Notes: generated by a model from the letters alone, not told the origin. Shown: positions 9,304-18,128, numbered from the stretch's first letter. The stretch is DNA of 64,000 bases from Streptosporangium pseudovulgare (GCF_014648055.1 NZ_BMQJ01000003.1:372001-436000); one strand, 5' to 3'. Numbers and translations: made by a program.

Positions 9304-9338
9304 GCGGCCCCGGCCCCTGGGGAGGGGACCGGGGCCGC
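9304..9338 (-). terminator. Hairpin after the M4 protease gene
   Basis: GCGGCCCCGG at 9304-9313 pairs exactly with CCGGGGCCGC at 9329-9338. It lies about 45 bases past the stop codon of the minus-strand protease gene and is the first of two terminator-like hairpins there. Confidence 0.55.
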
Positions 9339-9381
9339 GACGTTCACGTGACGGCCGGGCCGCCACGCCGGACCCGCCGGA

Positions 9382-11793
9382 TCAGGACTTGGTGATCTTC
9401 ACGTCGTCGACGCCGGCCTCGATGAGGCTCGCCGTCGAGGCGTCGGCGGTCTCGACCAGCAGGCGGACCGTCTGACCGGCGTAGGACGACAGGTTCACCG
9501 TCGCCGTCTGCCAGGCCCCGGCCCGGTTGGAGGCCGCGCCGAGCTGCTGGAACACCACGGTGTTCGAGCTGCCGCTCACCACGCGGACCCGGAAGTAGTC
9601 GCTGCTGCTGGCGTTGTTCAGGTGCGCCAGGTACCAGGAGAACGTCAGCGTCAGCGTCCCGGACGGCAGCGCGATCTCCGGCGAACGGACGCTCGTCAGA
9701 CCGCCGTCCACGTCGTAGTCGCCCGCCGCGGTGCCCGCCAGACGGCCGGTGACCAGGTCGTTGGACCCGCTGACGGTGGTGCCGAGCTGCAGCGTCACGC
9801 CCGAGGAGGTCGTCGCCGCCGGGTCACCGCGCTCCCACTTCCCGGCGGTGGCGGTGTCGGTGCCGCTCGCGTTCACCGTCCAGCCCAGGTCGGTCTCGAA
9901 GGTGTCGTTGAAGACGACGTTGCCCGTCGTGCCGACCGTGAGGGTGAACGTGGCCGTGTGGTCCACACTGGCGCCGTCACCGGTGACGATCACGTTGTAG
10001 GTGCCCGCGGCCGTGTTCGCCGGGACCGAGATCGTCATGGTGGAGGAGGCGCCCGAGGTCACCGACGCCGGGCTGAAGGACGCGGTCGCCCCCGACGGCA
10101 GGCCGGAAGCCGAGAACGTCACGCTCTGCGCGCTGCCCGAGGTGGTCTGCGTGCCGACCGTCGAGGTCGCCTGCTGGCCGGCCTGCACGCTGGCCGAGGC
10201 CGGGTTCAGCGTCATCGAGAAGTCGTTGCTCGTCGAGCCGCACGAGGTGGGCTCGCCCGAGGCGGCCGGAACGCTGACGGCGTTCCACGCGGCCTTGGTC
10301 GCGTTGAACTCGGTGCAGGAACCCGGGAACAGCTGGATCGCCGCCTCCAGGCTCGCCTTGCGGACGAGCTGGTGGGTCCACGTCGTGGTCTTGCGGTTCA
10401 GCGCGCCCATGAAGATCTGGCCCGCCTTCTGGATGCCCACGCCCGCGACCGTCGTGCTGTTGCAGGTCGGGCTGACCGGCTGGCCGTTGGTCGGGTTGGA
10501 GCCCATGGAGAGCAGGTAGAACCAGTGGTTCTGCACGCCCGCCGCGGCGTGCACCTCCATGTTCGGCACCGAGGAGGAGTAGCAGTCGGGGTCGCCGAGG
10601 AGGGACGGCTTGTGCATGTAGCGGATCGGCCCGTCGCCGACCAGGTCGACCTCCTCGCCCACGCTGAGGTCCGGCGGGTCGTACTGCGCGGGCTCGTTGG
10701 CGTAGAACTCCGTCAGCGCGCCGAAGACGTCACCGGTGGACTCGTTGAGCCCGCCCTTCTCGTTGCTGCCGCTCGAACCGCCCGGCGTGGTCTGGAAGAT
10801 CGCGTGCCCGAACTCGTGGGCCACCACGTCGATCGGCGTCGCCTGACGCTGCCCGTCCTGGGAACGGCCGAAGTTGGTGTAGCTGCCGTTCCAGTAGGCG
10901 TTGACATCGCTCAGGCCGACCCGCGCGGGGAAGCCGTTGCCGTTGCCGTCGATGCCGTTGCGGCCCAGCCAGCTCTTGAGCATGTCCCATTCCTGGCTCA
11001 CCGCGTACATGGCGTCCACGCACGCGGTCTCCAGGTTGGTGCCCGAGCCGTTGCCCCAGCTGTCGTCCGTCCCGGTGTAGGCGGTGCCGCCCTGACCGCC
11101 GCAGCGGATGCCCGGGCGGGCCGGGTCGGTCATGGAGTACGACGTGCCGGAGCCGGAGGTGCCGATGGTGACCGGGCCGTTGTAGTAACTCGCCCCCGAG
11201 CCGTCCCTGACCTCGTCCGACTTCTCGGCGACCTCACCGGTCACCGCGTCGACGAAGACGTGCATCTTGCTCTCGCGGCCGCGGTCGGCGCCGGTCACCA
11301 GAACCTCGTAGGCCAGCCGGCCCCGCCCCTGGGCCATCACCGACAGCTTCGGCGCGGCGACCTCGGCGGGGTCGCTGATCTGCGTCCGGGCGATCTCGGC
11401 GGCCTTCGCCGCGTCGATCTTCGGGGTGGTCGAGACGCTCAGCGGCTCGGTCTGGGCGACCGATGTGCTCAGCACGCCGCCGGTGGAGTTCGTCACGACG
11501 ACGAAGTCACCGCCGTAGACCGGCAGGCCGGAGTAGGTGCGCTCGTAGGCGATGTAGTTGAGCCCGTCCTTGGTGGCGAGAGCGCTGTGGCGCAGGAAGC
11601 GGTCCTTGGGAGAGGCCCGCAGGATCGCCGGTTCGGACTCCACCAGGCGGTCGGCGGCCTGGGCGGGAGTGTCGGGGGAGGCGGCCGGCGGAGCCTGGGC
11701 GGTCAGCCCGATGGCTCCGGCGGACGGGGCGGACAGTGCCACGGCGAGGCTTGACGCCGAGGCAACGAGCGCAAACGCGACAGAGCGTTTCAC
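9382..11793 (-). CDS. Secreted M4 (thermolysin-like) zinc metalloprotease with two C-terminal beta domains
   Basis: An 803-residue preproprotein. The GTG at 11793 has AAAGGAG seven bases upstream and begins a clear signal peptide (KRSVAFALVASASSLAVALS, cleavage near residue 27). A propeptide with FTP/PepSY features covers residues 35-195. The catalytic domain follows: HEFGH at 326-330 gives two zinc histidines and Glu327, Glu351 in GGLNESTGD is the third ligand, and His415 is the probable active-site histidine. Beyond about residue 555 are an Ig-like repeat (SGLPSGATASFSP) and a jelly-roll P-domain-like module. It is an extracellular neutral protease, monocistronic, ending in two hairpins. 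Confidence 0.94.
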   Translation of the reverse strand: MKRSVAFALVASASSLAVALSAPSAGAIGLTAQAPPAASPDTPAQAADRLVESEPAILRASPKDRFLRHSALATKDGLNYIAYERTYSGLPVYGGDFVVVTNSTGGVLSTSVAQTEPLSVSTTPKIDAAKAAEIARTQISDPAEVAAPKLSVMAQGRGRLAYEVLVTGADRGRESKMHVFVDAVTGEVAEKSDEVRDGSGASYYNGPVTIGTSGSGTSYSMTDPARPGIRCGGQGGTAYTGTDDSWGNGSGTNLETACVDAMYAVSQEWDMLKSWLGRNGIDGNGNGFPARVGLSDVNAYWNGSYTNFGRSQDGQRQATPIDVVAHEFGHAIFQTTPGGSSGSNEKGGLNESTGDVFGALTEFYANEPAQYDPPDLSVGEEVDLVGDGPIRYMHKPSLLGDPDCYSSSVPNMEVHAAAGVQNHWFYLLSMGSNPTNGQPVSPTCNSTTVAGVGIQKAGQIFMGALNRKTTTWTHQLVRKASLEAAIQLFPGSCTEFNATKAAWNAVSVPAASGEPTSCGSTSNDFSMTLNPASASVQAGQQATSTVGTQTTSGSAQSVTFSASGLPSGATASFSPASVTSGASSTMTISVPANTAAGTYNVIVTGDGASVDHTATFTLTVGTTGNVVFNDTFETDLGWTVNASGTDTATAGKWERGDPAATTSSGVTLQLGTTVSGSNDLVTGRLAGTAAGDYDVDGGLTSVRSPEIALPSGTLTLTFSWYLAHLNNASSSDYFRVRVVSGSSNTVVFQQLGAASNRAGAWQTATVNLSSYAGQTVRLLVETADASTASLIEAGVDDVKITKS

Positions 11794-11960
11794 GCGGGTG
11801 CTCCTTTGCTGAGCGGCGGCCACGGGATCTTTTCGGAGGGGTGTCCGTGGTCCGCCGTGGTGCGTGGTGGCGAGTCCCGGAGCGCGTCCACGCACGCTGC
11901 GCGCCTGGCGAGGTGAACGGCGGAGGGGAGGGACTCGTCGGTAGCACTGGGGCTGAGAGG

Positions 11961-11989
11961 ATTTGACCCTGCCGTGAGATCGCCGTCAA
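11961..11989 (-). promoter_or_regulatory. Possible promoter of the M4 protease gene
   Basis: On the minus strand TTGACG (11989-11984) is followed after 17 bases by TCAAAT (11966-11961), a reasonable sigma-70-type pair about 170 bases before the GTG. A second TTGACC lies just upstream at 12001-11996. The rest of 11794-12278 holds no gene that can be supported. Confidence 0.35.
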
Positions 11990-12182
11990 TATTTCGGTCA
12001 AAAGATGAATTTTCACGATTTGGTGACGAGAGTGATCACTGCGTGGAGATCCTGTTCACGGCCCCACCCGCCATTCACGGGCGGGTTTCGGCGGGTACGG
12101 ATGGGGCCCATTGCCAACCGATCCCACCCGGCGCGGCGGGACGCGGGGGCCCGGCGACCGGCGGCACGCGGCGGACGGCGGG

Positions 12183-12215
12183 GCGGGCGGAGTGCGGGCG
12201 GAGTGCGGGCGGAGT
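12183..12215. repeat. Three tandem copies of an 11-bp unit
   Basis: GCGGGCGGAGT occurs three times in a row (12183-12193, 12194-12204, 12205-12215), with a broken fourth copy. It lies in non-coding sequence between the protease promoter region and the degenerate HNH/tRNA locus. The period equals one DNA turn. Confidence 0.8.
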
Positions 12216-12278
12216 GCGGGGGAGGCGTTTCGGGAAGGGCGGTGGCGAGCCTCTCCCCAGGGTCGCCTCGCGCGGCGG

Positions 12279-12386
12279 TCACAGCGCCTCGCGGATGGCC
12301 GCGAACCTCGGCCTCGCGCCCTTCTCCCTCCGGTGGTACTCGATGAAGAACGCGTCCTGCGGTGAAACGGTCACGGCGGTGTTCAC
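12279..12386 (-). other. Possible 35-codon gene fragment downstream of the tRNA
   Basis: Just past the tRNA on the same strand, the frame from GTG 12386 to TGA 12279 reads SPQDAFFIEYHRREKGARPR and has strong G/C bias at third positions, unlike the tRNA stretch before it. It may be a tiny gene or a leftover of a larger one. It has a poor ribosome-binding site (CCAGGTCC). No family was recognised. Confidence 0.2.
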
Positions 12387-12423
12387 GGACCTGGGGACCG
12401 CCGGATTGTTTTCGATTCTTTTG

Positions 12424-12496
12424 TGGGGCCGGCGGGATTCGAACCCGCTCTGTACAGTACCTAAAACTGCCGCCTCTACCGTTGGGCTACGGCCCC
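12424..12496 (-). tRNA. Class I tRNA-like gene with anticodon UAG
   Basis: The 73-nt minus-strand sequence folds as a standard cloverleaf. It has a seven-pair acceptor stem (GGGGCCG with CGGCCCC) and a D arm of three pairs plus a C-A mismatch. The anticodon stem (GCAGU/ACUGU) carries the loop UUUAGGU, followed by a 5-nt variable loop. The T arm is perfect, GCGGG-UUCGAAU-CCCGC, and the discriminator is A73. CCA is not encoded. The loop gives anticodon UAG, which reads CUA (Leu), yet bacterial tRNA-Leu normally has a long variable arm. Its charging identity is therefore uncertain. It lies about 65 bases after the point where a degenerate HNH endonuclease gene loses its conserved frame. Confidence 0.8.
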
Positions 12497-12563
12497 TGCT
12501 TTTCCTGCGGAATTCCCTGTCTGAGGATGGCGGCTCGGGCGGGGAAAGCGCAAGTTTTTTTAT

Positions 12564-12961
12564 TCTGTTGTCCAGTCGGTCGCCGTTGATGTGATCGACG
12601 TGCAGGGTCAGGGCCCGGCCCGGCCAGATCCCCTCGATCTTACAGCCAGCACACCGGTACGGCACCCCGGCGGCCAGAAGGCTCCGCCGGAGCCGGCCCG
12701 CGTCGGGGCGGGGGCCGCCCTTCGGCCATATGGCGAGGATCCGCTCCGGACGGCGGCGCCTGGGCGAGGGCCGCCCCTTGTCGGAAGCGACCCTTCGGAA
12801 GTGGGACGCGTCATCCGGAAGCGCTTCAGCCGGCGGCTGATGTGGGCGTGGTCGCCTCCGGCGACGGTCACGCCCAGGCGGCGGAGGACCTCGGTGACGC
12901 TGAGGGATTTCGCCGCCGCCTCGGCCGGCATTTCGGGGGTGTATTCGTATTCGATGGGCAC
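12564..12961 (-). pseudogene. HNH endonuclease gene, frameshifted and lacking its 3' end
   Basis: The GTG at 12961 opens a frame with the helix-turn-helix-like start seen in HNH homing-type endonucleases (SVTEVLRRLGVTVAGGDHAH, ISRRLKRF). Near 12813 the conserved frame shifts; the continuing frame reads ASHFRR, then YRCAGCKIEGIWPG and LTLHVDHINGDRLDNR. The zinc Cys pair, the first HNH histidine and the asparagine are present. The expected ending with LCPNCHSQT-like zinc ligands and last histidine is absent: after DNR the sequence enters an A7 tract and unrelated sequence leading to the tRNA. It should therefore be inactive. Such genes often travel with mobile elements. Confidence 0.72.
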
Positions 12962-13029
12962 ACCCCGAGGACGGGTGGCGCGACCGACAATCCCCGGGGT
13001 GCGCTCAAATGGCTATAAAAAGGGAAATG

Positions 13030-13497
13030 CTACTGGTCCACGCCCAGTTCGCGGCGCAGGCGGGCCACGTGGCCGGTCGCCTTCACGTTGTAGAGGGCCT
13101 TTTCGATTTTGCCGTCCGCGTCGATGACGAAGGTGGAGCGCAGCACCCCGACGGTGGTCCTGCCGTACATCGTCTTCTCGCCGTGCGCGCCGTACGCCTT
13201 GTGGACCTCCAGTTCCGGGTCCGACAGCAGCGGGAAGGTCAGCGCGTCGCGCTCGGCGAACTTCGCCAGCCTGGCGGGGGAGTCCTTCGACACGCCGAGT
13301 ACGGCGAAACCGGCGGCGGCCAGCGAGTCGAGGCTGTCGCGGAAGTCGCAGGCCTGCTTGGTGCAGCCCGGGGTCATCGCGGCGGGGTAGAAGTACAGGA
13401 TCACCCGCCTGCCGCGCAGCCCCTCCAGGGAGACGGTCGTACCGTCGGCGGCGGGAAGGGTGAAGTCCGGGGCGGCGTCGCCGGGCTCGAGTTTCAT
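13030..13497 (-). CDS. bcp: Thioredoxin-dependent peroxiredoxin, BCP/PrxQ type
   Basis: A 155-residue AhpC/TSA-fold protein. It has the PrxQ signature FYPAAMTPGCTKQACDFRD, with peroxidatic Cys45 and resolving Cys50 five residues apart in the alpha2 helix, as in typical BCP proteins. Length and ends (starting MKLEPGDAAPDF) match the family. It reduces hydrogen and organic peroxides in the cytoplasm using thioredoxin. It is divergent from the DUF3618 gene. The 90 bases downstream before the HNH remnant contain an AT-rich stretch (CTATAAAAA) that may be the promoter of the old HNH gene. Confidence 0.95.
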   Translation of the reverse strand: MKLEPGDAAPDFTLPAADGTTVSLEGLRGRRVILYFYPAAMTPGCTKQACDFRDSLDSLAAAGFAVLGVSKDSPARLAKFAERDALTFPLLSDPELEVHKAYGAHGEKTMYGRTTVGVLRSTFVIDADGKIEKALYNVKATGHVARLRRELGVDQ

Positions 13498-13608
13498 GGT
13501 GTCCCTCCGTGGAATCGTTCCCGGGTCAACTTACCGGTCGGCCCGAAGTGTCGTCGGGGGGACGGACCTGACAGACTGATCGATGTCAAGGGCGATGAGA
13601 GGAGAGCC

Positions 13609-13947
13609 ATGGCGGACACCGATCCCATGGAGCTGGAACGGCGGATCGCGCGGACCCGTGCCGAGTTGGCCCAGACGGTGGACGCCATCGCCGACCGGGT
13701 GAGCCCGAAGAACGTCGCGCGCCGGACGGTCGCCAAGGCCGAGTCGGACGCCAGGAGGTTCCTGGTCTCGGTGGGCGAGCGGGTCGGGGAGGCGGTCGGG
13801 CTCAACCCGCGGCCGGTGCGGCCGGGGGAGGAGCCGGAGGACCTCTGGGCCGGGGAGCAGCCGGAGCTCGGGCCGATCCTGGTGGGTGTGGGGGCGGTGC
13901 TCGCGGTCAGCGCGGCGGTCCTGCTCTGGCGGCGCCGCCGCCGCTGA
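13609..13947 (+). CDS. DUF3618 family membrane-anchored protein
   Basis: A 112-residue protein with ATG 13609 and GAGGAGAG upstream. The N-terminus (DPMELERRIARTRAELAQTV, then DAIADRVSPKNVARR) is the DUF3618 signature, an amphipathic helix. A single membrane helix near residues 88-107 is followed by a basic tail (WRRRRR), so the helical part probably lies in the cytoplasm. Family members are linked to envelope stress or lipid homeostasis genes, but their role is unknown. It is divergent from bcp and convergent with the PLP enzyme gene eight bases away. Confidence 0.85.
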   Translation: MADTDPMELERRIARTRAELAQTVDAIADRVSPKNVARRTVAKAESDARRFLVSVGERVGEAVGLNPRPVRPGEEPEDLWAGEQPELGPILVGVGAVLAVSAAVLLWRRRRR

Positions 13948-13955
13948 CCCGGGTC

Positions 13956-15149
13956 TCAGAGGAAGGTCCGGCCCTCGCCGCGGTAGGTGGGCGCCTCCTC
14001 CACGATCTCCTCGCCGTCGACGAGGTGCAGGCTCGCGAAGCGTTCGGACAGTTCGCCGGCCTTGGCGTGGCGGAACCAGACGCGGTCGCCGACGTGCAGG
14101 TCCTCGGCCGCCTGGCCGAGGAGGGGGGTCTGGACCTCCCCGGCGCCCTCGTCGGGGTCGTAGCGCAGCCCGCAGGGGAGGTACGGCTGGGGGAGGCGGT
14201 CCGGGCCGGGGGCGCCGGAGGCGTGGTAGCCGCCGCCGAGGACGGTGACGACACCGGCGGCGGGGCGGCGGACGACCGGGAGGGCGAACAGCGCGGCGGG
14301 CCGGCCGGTGAAGCCGCGGTAGAAGTCGAACAGGCGGGGGTGGAAGAAGCCGGATCCGGCGGCGATCTCGGTGACGGCCTTCTCGCGGGCGGTCTTCTCG
14401 ATGCTGCCGGTGCCGCCGCCGTTGACGAACTCCAGGTCGGCGACCTGGCGGACGGCGTGGACGATGCGGCCCCGGCGGGAGACGAGCTCGCGCCGCGACC
14501 TGGCCTGCATCCACCGGATCGCCCGGGTGCGGGCGGGGCTGCCCGGCGCGGCGTCGCCGACTCCGGCGATCTGGGCCTCGTAGGCCATCAGCCCGACGAG
14601 GCGGAAGCCGGTCCGCTTGGCGATGTCGGCGGCCAGGTCGGCGGCCTGGCCGGCCTCGCGTACGGCGGAGCGGCGGGCGCCGACCCGGAGCCGGCCGCCG
14701 AGCGCGACGAACCCCGCGTCGATGTCCAGGCAGACCCGGATCTCGTGGCGGTCGCGGACGCCGGCCACGGCCGACTCGACGAGGTCCAGGTGGTCGGGGT
14801 GGTCGACCATGATCGTGACCTCCCGGGCCGCGCGGCCGTCGGAGGCCAGTTCGGCGAGCGCGGCGCGGTCGGCGGTGGGGTAGGCCACGAGCACGTCACG
14901 CAGCCCGGTGGAGACGAGCCAGAGGGCCTCGGGCAGGGTGAATGCCATGATGCCGGCGAAGCCGTCCATGGCGAGGATCCGTTCGAGGACGGGGCGGGAT
15001 CGGATCGACTTGCTGGCGACCCTGATCGGCTTGCCGCCGGCCCGCCGGACCATGTTCTCCGCGTTGGAGCGCATGGCCGCCAGGTCGAGGACGGCGAACG
15101 GGGGATCCAGGTGCGCGGTGGCCCGGTCGTAGCGCTGACGGTCGTCCAT
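13956..15149 (-). CDS. PLP fold-type III enzyme, D-threonine aldolase/alanine racemase-like
   Basis: A 397-residue protein from ATG 15149. The N-terminal TIM-barrel has the PLP lysine in RVASKSIRSRPV (Lys47) and the barrel strands MVDHPDH and VCLDIDAGF. A conserved glycine-rich phosphate-binding segment FVNGGGTGSIE and a C-terminal beta domain with H...C-like metal positions (GGGYHASG, PCGLRYDPDEGAGEVQT, GDRVWFRHAKAGE) follow. This layout belongs to the amino acid deaminase/aldolase branch near D-threonine aldolase and D-serine dehydratase. It probably acts on a beta-hydroxy D-amino acid. The frame stays open upstream to about 15242 but lacks family features there. Confidence 0.85.
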   Translation of the reverse strand: MDDRQRYDRATAHLDPPFAVLDLAAMRSNAENMVRRAGGKPIRVASKSIRSRPVLERILAMDGFAGIMAFTLPEALWLVSTGLRDVLVAYPTADRAALAELASDGRAAREVTIMVDHPDHLDLVESAVAGVRDRHEIRVCLDIDAGFVALGGRLRVGARRSAVREAGQAADLAADIAKRTGFRLVGLMAYEAQIAGVGDAAPGSPARTRAIRWMQARSRRELVSRRGRIVHAVRQVADLEFVNGGGTGSIEKTAREKAVTEIAAGSGFFHPRLFDFYRGFTGRPAALFALPVVRRPAAGVVTVLGGGYHASGAPGPDRLPQPYLPCGLRYDPDEGAGEVQTPLLGQAAEDLHVGDRVWFRHAKAGELSERFASLHLVDGEEIVEEAPTYRGEGRTFL

Positions 15150-15297
15150 GACCGCAGGATAACCCGGCGATGTCGAACATGAGTAGGATTCATATTCGAT
15201 GGGCGGCGGTAAAGTCTCCCGCCAGGGCGATCCCAAGATCATGAAAATGGCAGGTCGCGGCCCGCGCGGGGGCCTCCGGCCGGTTAAGCCTGGGGGC

Positions 15298-15918
15298 GTG
15301 ACGAGTAGCCTTCAGGAGACCGCGGCGGGGGTCGGGGGGACGACGGCCGAGGAACAGCAGCACGCCGCCCGCCGCCGGGCGGTACGGCTGTTCCGCCCGG
15401 CCAGGAGCCCGGCCGGCGTGGTGGTCGCCCTGATGACGTCCACCGCGCTGTCGGCCGCCGCCGGGGTGACGGTCGGGATGGTGACGGACCACCCGCTGGG
15501 GAGGGTGCCGTACCGGAGGATCGCCGCCGGGCCCGGCGCCGCCGCCTGGTCGGATCCCGCCGTGATCCTCATCTCGCTGGGCGCGATCATGGCCGGCGCC
15601 GTGCTGCTCACCCTCGCGCTGCTGCCGGGACGCACCCGGCTGGTGCCGCTGGAGACCTCCGACCCGCGGCTGTACATCGGCCTGACCAGGAGCGCGCTGC
15701 GCCGTACGCTCCGGGCGGCGGCCGAGTCGGTGGACGAGGTGACCGGCGCGCGGGTGCGCCTCGGCGCGCGGGACATCGAGATCACGGTCGTCAGCGGCGC
15801 CGAGCGGACCGGCCCCCTGCTCCGCCAGGTCGGCACGGTGGTGGGCGACCGGCTGGCGGGCCTGGGCGCGATCTCCGAGGGGGAGATCGTGGTACGGCTC
15901 CGCAGGCGGAGGCTCTAG
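15298..15918 (+). CDS. DUF6286-type membrane protein linked to Asp23/AmaP
   Basis: About 206 residues from GTG 15298. After a polar, basic N-terminus there are two membrane helices (SPAGVVVALMTSTALSAAAG and a second near residues 95-115). A cytoplasmic C-terminal domain follows with RSALRRTLRAAAESVDEVTG and a hydrophobic strand pattern like the Asp23-associated DUF6286 family. It is followed 41 bases later by an AmaP-like gene, the usual partner. Together such proteins anchor alkaline-shock (Asp23) proteins to the membrane in envelope stress. No asp23 gene is in view. An upstream in-frame start exists at 15199 but has weak coding character. Confidence 0.7.
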   Translation: MTSSLQETAAGVGGTTAEEQQHAARRRAVRLFRPARSPAGVVVALMTSTALSAAAGVTVGMVTDHPLGRVPYRRIAAGPGAAAWSDPAVILISLGAIMAGAVLLTLALLPGRTRLVPLETSDPRLYIGLTRSALRRTLRAAAESVDEVTGARVRLGARDIEITVVSGAERTGPLLRQVGTVVGDRLAGLGAISEGEIVVRLRRRRL

Positions 15919-15959
15919 ATGGCCGGCGGACGGGGGAGACGGATGGACGGGGGTCGCGG

Positions 15960-16457
15960 ATGAGGCCGTACCGGGGGAACCGCGTCGGGCTCGCCGTCGT
16001 CGGGCTGGCACTGGCCGTGGCCGGCCTCTACGGCTTCCTGCGCGGGGAGGGCAGGCTCCCCTGGCCGCGTGGGGAGCGCCTGCTGCCCCGCGGTCTGCCC
16101 GCCCGCGTGGCCGAGCACCCGTGGGCGGGGTGGGCGGCGGCGCTGCTACTGACGGCGCTGGCGCTGCTGTCGATCCGCTGGCTGATCCGGGCCGTGGGAC
16201 TGGGACGTCTGGGGAGCCGGAGCGGCAGCGCGACCGCCATGCTGGGGGTCGCGCTTAAAGAAATCGAAGGGCTCGGCCGGGTTCGCGTCCGATGGGTCAG
16301 ATGCGACCGGCTGCGGATCTCGGTGACCTGCGGGCCGGCGTCGGACCTCGCGAAGCTCGTCGCGCGGCTGAACCGCGACGCGGTCGGCAAGGTGCGCCGG
16401 ACGGTCGGCGACGACGATCTCGGGGCGGTCGTCCGGCTGCACGTCGGACGGCGCTGA
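15960..16457 (+). CDS. AmaP-like alkaline shock membrane anchor protein
   Basis: A 165-residue protein with two membrane helices ([18 protein letters not shown] and [20 protein letters not shown]). The cytoplasmic domain ([19 protein letters not shown], then [20 protein letters not shown]) resembles the Asp23-like beta-alpha module found in AmaP. It is the second gene of a pair with the DUF6286-type gene. Its 3' 312 bases overlap, in antisense, the tail of the glycosyltransferase open frame. Because the family domain continues to the last residues, this gene is the better-supported user of the overlap. Confidence 0.72.
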   Translation: MRPYRGNRVGLAVVGLALAVAGLYGFLRGEGRLPWPRGERLLPRGLPARVAEHPWAGWAAALLLTALALLSIRWLIRAVGLGRLGSRSGSATAMLGVALKEIEGLGRVRVRWVRCDRLRISVTCGPASDLAKLVARLNRDAVGKVRRTVGDDDLGAVVRLHVGRR

Positions 16458-18128
16458 CCCTCCGGCCCGGGACCCGGCGGGCATGGCGGGCGCGGCGGGC
16501 GCGGCGGGCGCCGCCGGCCGGTCCGCCCACGGGTCCCGGTCACCCGCACTCGGGAAGGCACCCGAGAACGCACCGGGAGGCGCGCCGGGGAAGGCGCCGG
16601 GAGACACGCCGGGGAACGCGCCGGCCGTCATGGACGACCCCGCCGCCGCGGGCGGGAGCGGATGCACGAGCAGGTCGCTCAACCCGGCCGTCGGGACCGC
16701 CGGGCCGGACGCGTCCGGGGTCTCCCGGACCGCTCGGGACGTCCGTGAGAAGGCCAGCCCGGCCGCCAGGCAGACGAACGGCAGTGCGGGCACCACGTAC
16801 CGGTGGTCGAAGGCCGCGATGAACGGCGGCAGCGCCAGCAGCGTCGCGCCGGCCGCCCACGGCAGCAGCACGGCGCCGCCGAGCCGCCGGACGCGCGCCA
16901 GGACGCCGGCCAGGCCGATCAGCGTGATCACGGCGATGAACGGGCCGCGCAGGTAGCCGTACCGCTGGTAGTCGCGGAGCAGCCCGGCGTACGGCTCGGC
17001 CAGCACGGGCCGGCCGGAGGCGCCCTGGTAGGCGACGGTGATCTGCTCGGCCGTCCGGCCCTGGGAGGCGGTCCCCTTGGGGAAGGGCCTGGCCGTCTCC
17101 GGGAAGACGTAGGCGCTCTGCGGGCCGGGGGTGGGGTAGACGCGGCGGTTCCAGTCGAAGATGTGGGCCACGTCGGCCAGGCCGGTGCGCAGGAAGTCGA
17201 GGGGCTGCGCCCTGATGGCCTGGGCGGCGAAGTCGCCGGCGAGCCGGTCGCGCTCGGCCCAGCTCCCCTTGACCTTGTTCAGCGGGGAGGAACCGTCCCA
17301 GATGTAGAGCGGCGGGGCCTTGCGCTCGCCGACCGGCTCGTCGGGGCACAGGGCGGCCTCCGGGCCGGCCGGTCTGATCTTCGCGCAGTCGGCGAAGGTG
17401 AGCGTGCGCGCGTACAGGAAGGCGTTGCCCCGGGTCATGCCGTAGGTGCCGTACTCGGAGTGGAACCAGGCGGCGTAGGCGCCGAGGCCCAGCGCGGCGG
17501 CCACGGCGGTGGCGGTGACCGCCCGCCAGCCGGCCCGGCGGATCACCAGGCAGACGAGGACGACGGCGGTCAGCGGCAGGCCGATCGTCCGGGTGGCGGT
17601 CGCCGCGGCCAGCAGCAGCCCGGCGAGCAGGCCGGCCGGGATGCCCGGCCGCTCCCGCCGCATCAGCAGCGTGACGGCCAGCACCGCGAGGAACTCCATC
17701 AGGGAGTCGGCCATGACGAGGTGTTCGAGCTGGATCTGGTGGACGTCCAGCAGGATCGGCAGGGCGGCGAGCGTGGCGCCCCAGCCGGGCAGGCCGCCCG
17801 GGCGGCGCAGCACGACGTAGACGCAGGCCGCCGTGGCCAGGCCGAGCAGGTGCTGGACCACGACGACGGCCGGCACGCTGGACAGCGGGTGCAGCAGCCA
17901 CAGGAACAGCGAGTATCCCGCGGGCCGCGACTCCATGGGCCGCGGGTCGAGGCCGCCGTTGAGGTAGACGAAGGAGTCGGCCCAGAACCACAGGGCCGGG
18001 CGGTAGCCGAGCACGGCCAGGGCCCGCAGCGCGCCCCCGGCCAGCAGCGCTGCCAGGAATATCCGGTGGGCGCCGAGGAGGCTGAGGAGACGCGGGGAAC
18101 GGCGGTCCGGACGTACTCCCGCTGACAC
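16146..18128 (-). CDS. Polytopic membrane glycosyltransferase (GT-C/ArnT-like) with long disordered tail
   Basis: Up to 660 residues from GTG 18128, which has GGAGG seven bases upstream. About ten membrane helices cover residues 15-470. The first loop has the GT-C type acidic motif [16 protein letters not shown], with the Asp expected to coordinate the polyprenyl-phosphate sugar donor. The protein probably moves a sugar to an extracytoplasmic acceptor. After residue 480 the sequence becomes disordered with GAFPG repeats, then Arg-rich. Its last 312 bases are antisense to the AmaP-like gene, so the true 3' end may be nearer 16460 than 16146. A start at ATG 18200 lacks a ribosome-binding site. 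Confidence 0.7.
   Translation of the reverse strand: MSAGVRPDRRSPRLLSLLGAHRIFLAALLAGGALRALAVLGYRPALWFWADSFVYLNGGLDPRPMESRPAGYSLFLWLLHPLSSVPAVVVVQHLLGLATAACVYVVLRRPGGLPGWGATLAALPILLDVHQIQLEHLVMADSLMEFLAVLAVTLLMRRERPGIPAGLLAGLLLAAATATRTIGLPLTAVVLVCLVIRRAGWRAVTATAVAAALGLGAYAAWFHSEYGTYGMTRGNAFLYARTLTFADCAKIRPAGPEAALCPDEPVGERKAPPLYIWDGSSPLNKVKGSWAERDRLAGDFAAQAIRAQPLDFLRTGLADVAHIFDWNRRVYPTPGPQSAYVFPETARPFPKGTASQGRTAEQITVAYQGASGRPVLAEPYAGLLRDYQRYGYLRGPFIAVITLIGLAGVLARVRRLGGAVLLPWAAGATLLALPPFIAAFDHRYVVPALPFVCLAAGLAFSRTSRAVRETPDASGPAVPTAGLSDLLVHPLPPAAAGSSMTAGAFPGVSPGAFPGAPPGAFSGAFPSAGDRDPWADRPAAPAAPAAPAMPAGSRAGGSAPSDVQPDDRPEIVVADRPAHLADRVAVQPRDELREVRRRPAGHRDPQPVASDPSDANPAEPFDFFKRDPQHGGRAAAPAPQTSQSHGPDQPADRQQRQRRQ

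Noticed and set aside
9183-9338. GC-rich inverted repeats considered as a mobile element end
   Set aside because: There are no target duplications or transposase, and the position behind a gene end fits ordinary terminators.
12555-12563. The A7 tract after LDNR as a programmed -1 frameshift site
   Set aside because: The AAAAAAC heptamer is not in the right phase with the zero frame, and the shifted frame does not restore the HNH C-terminus.
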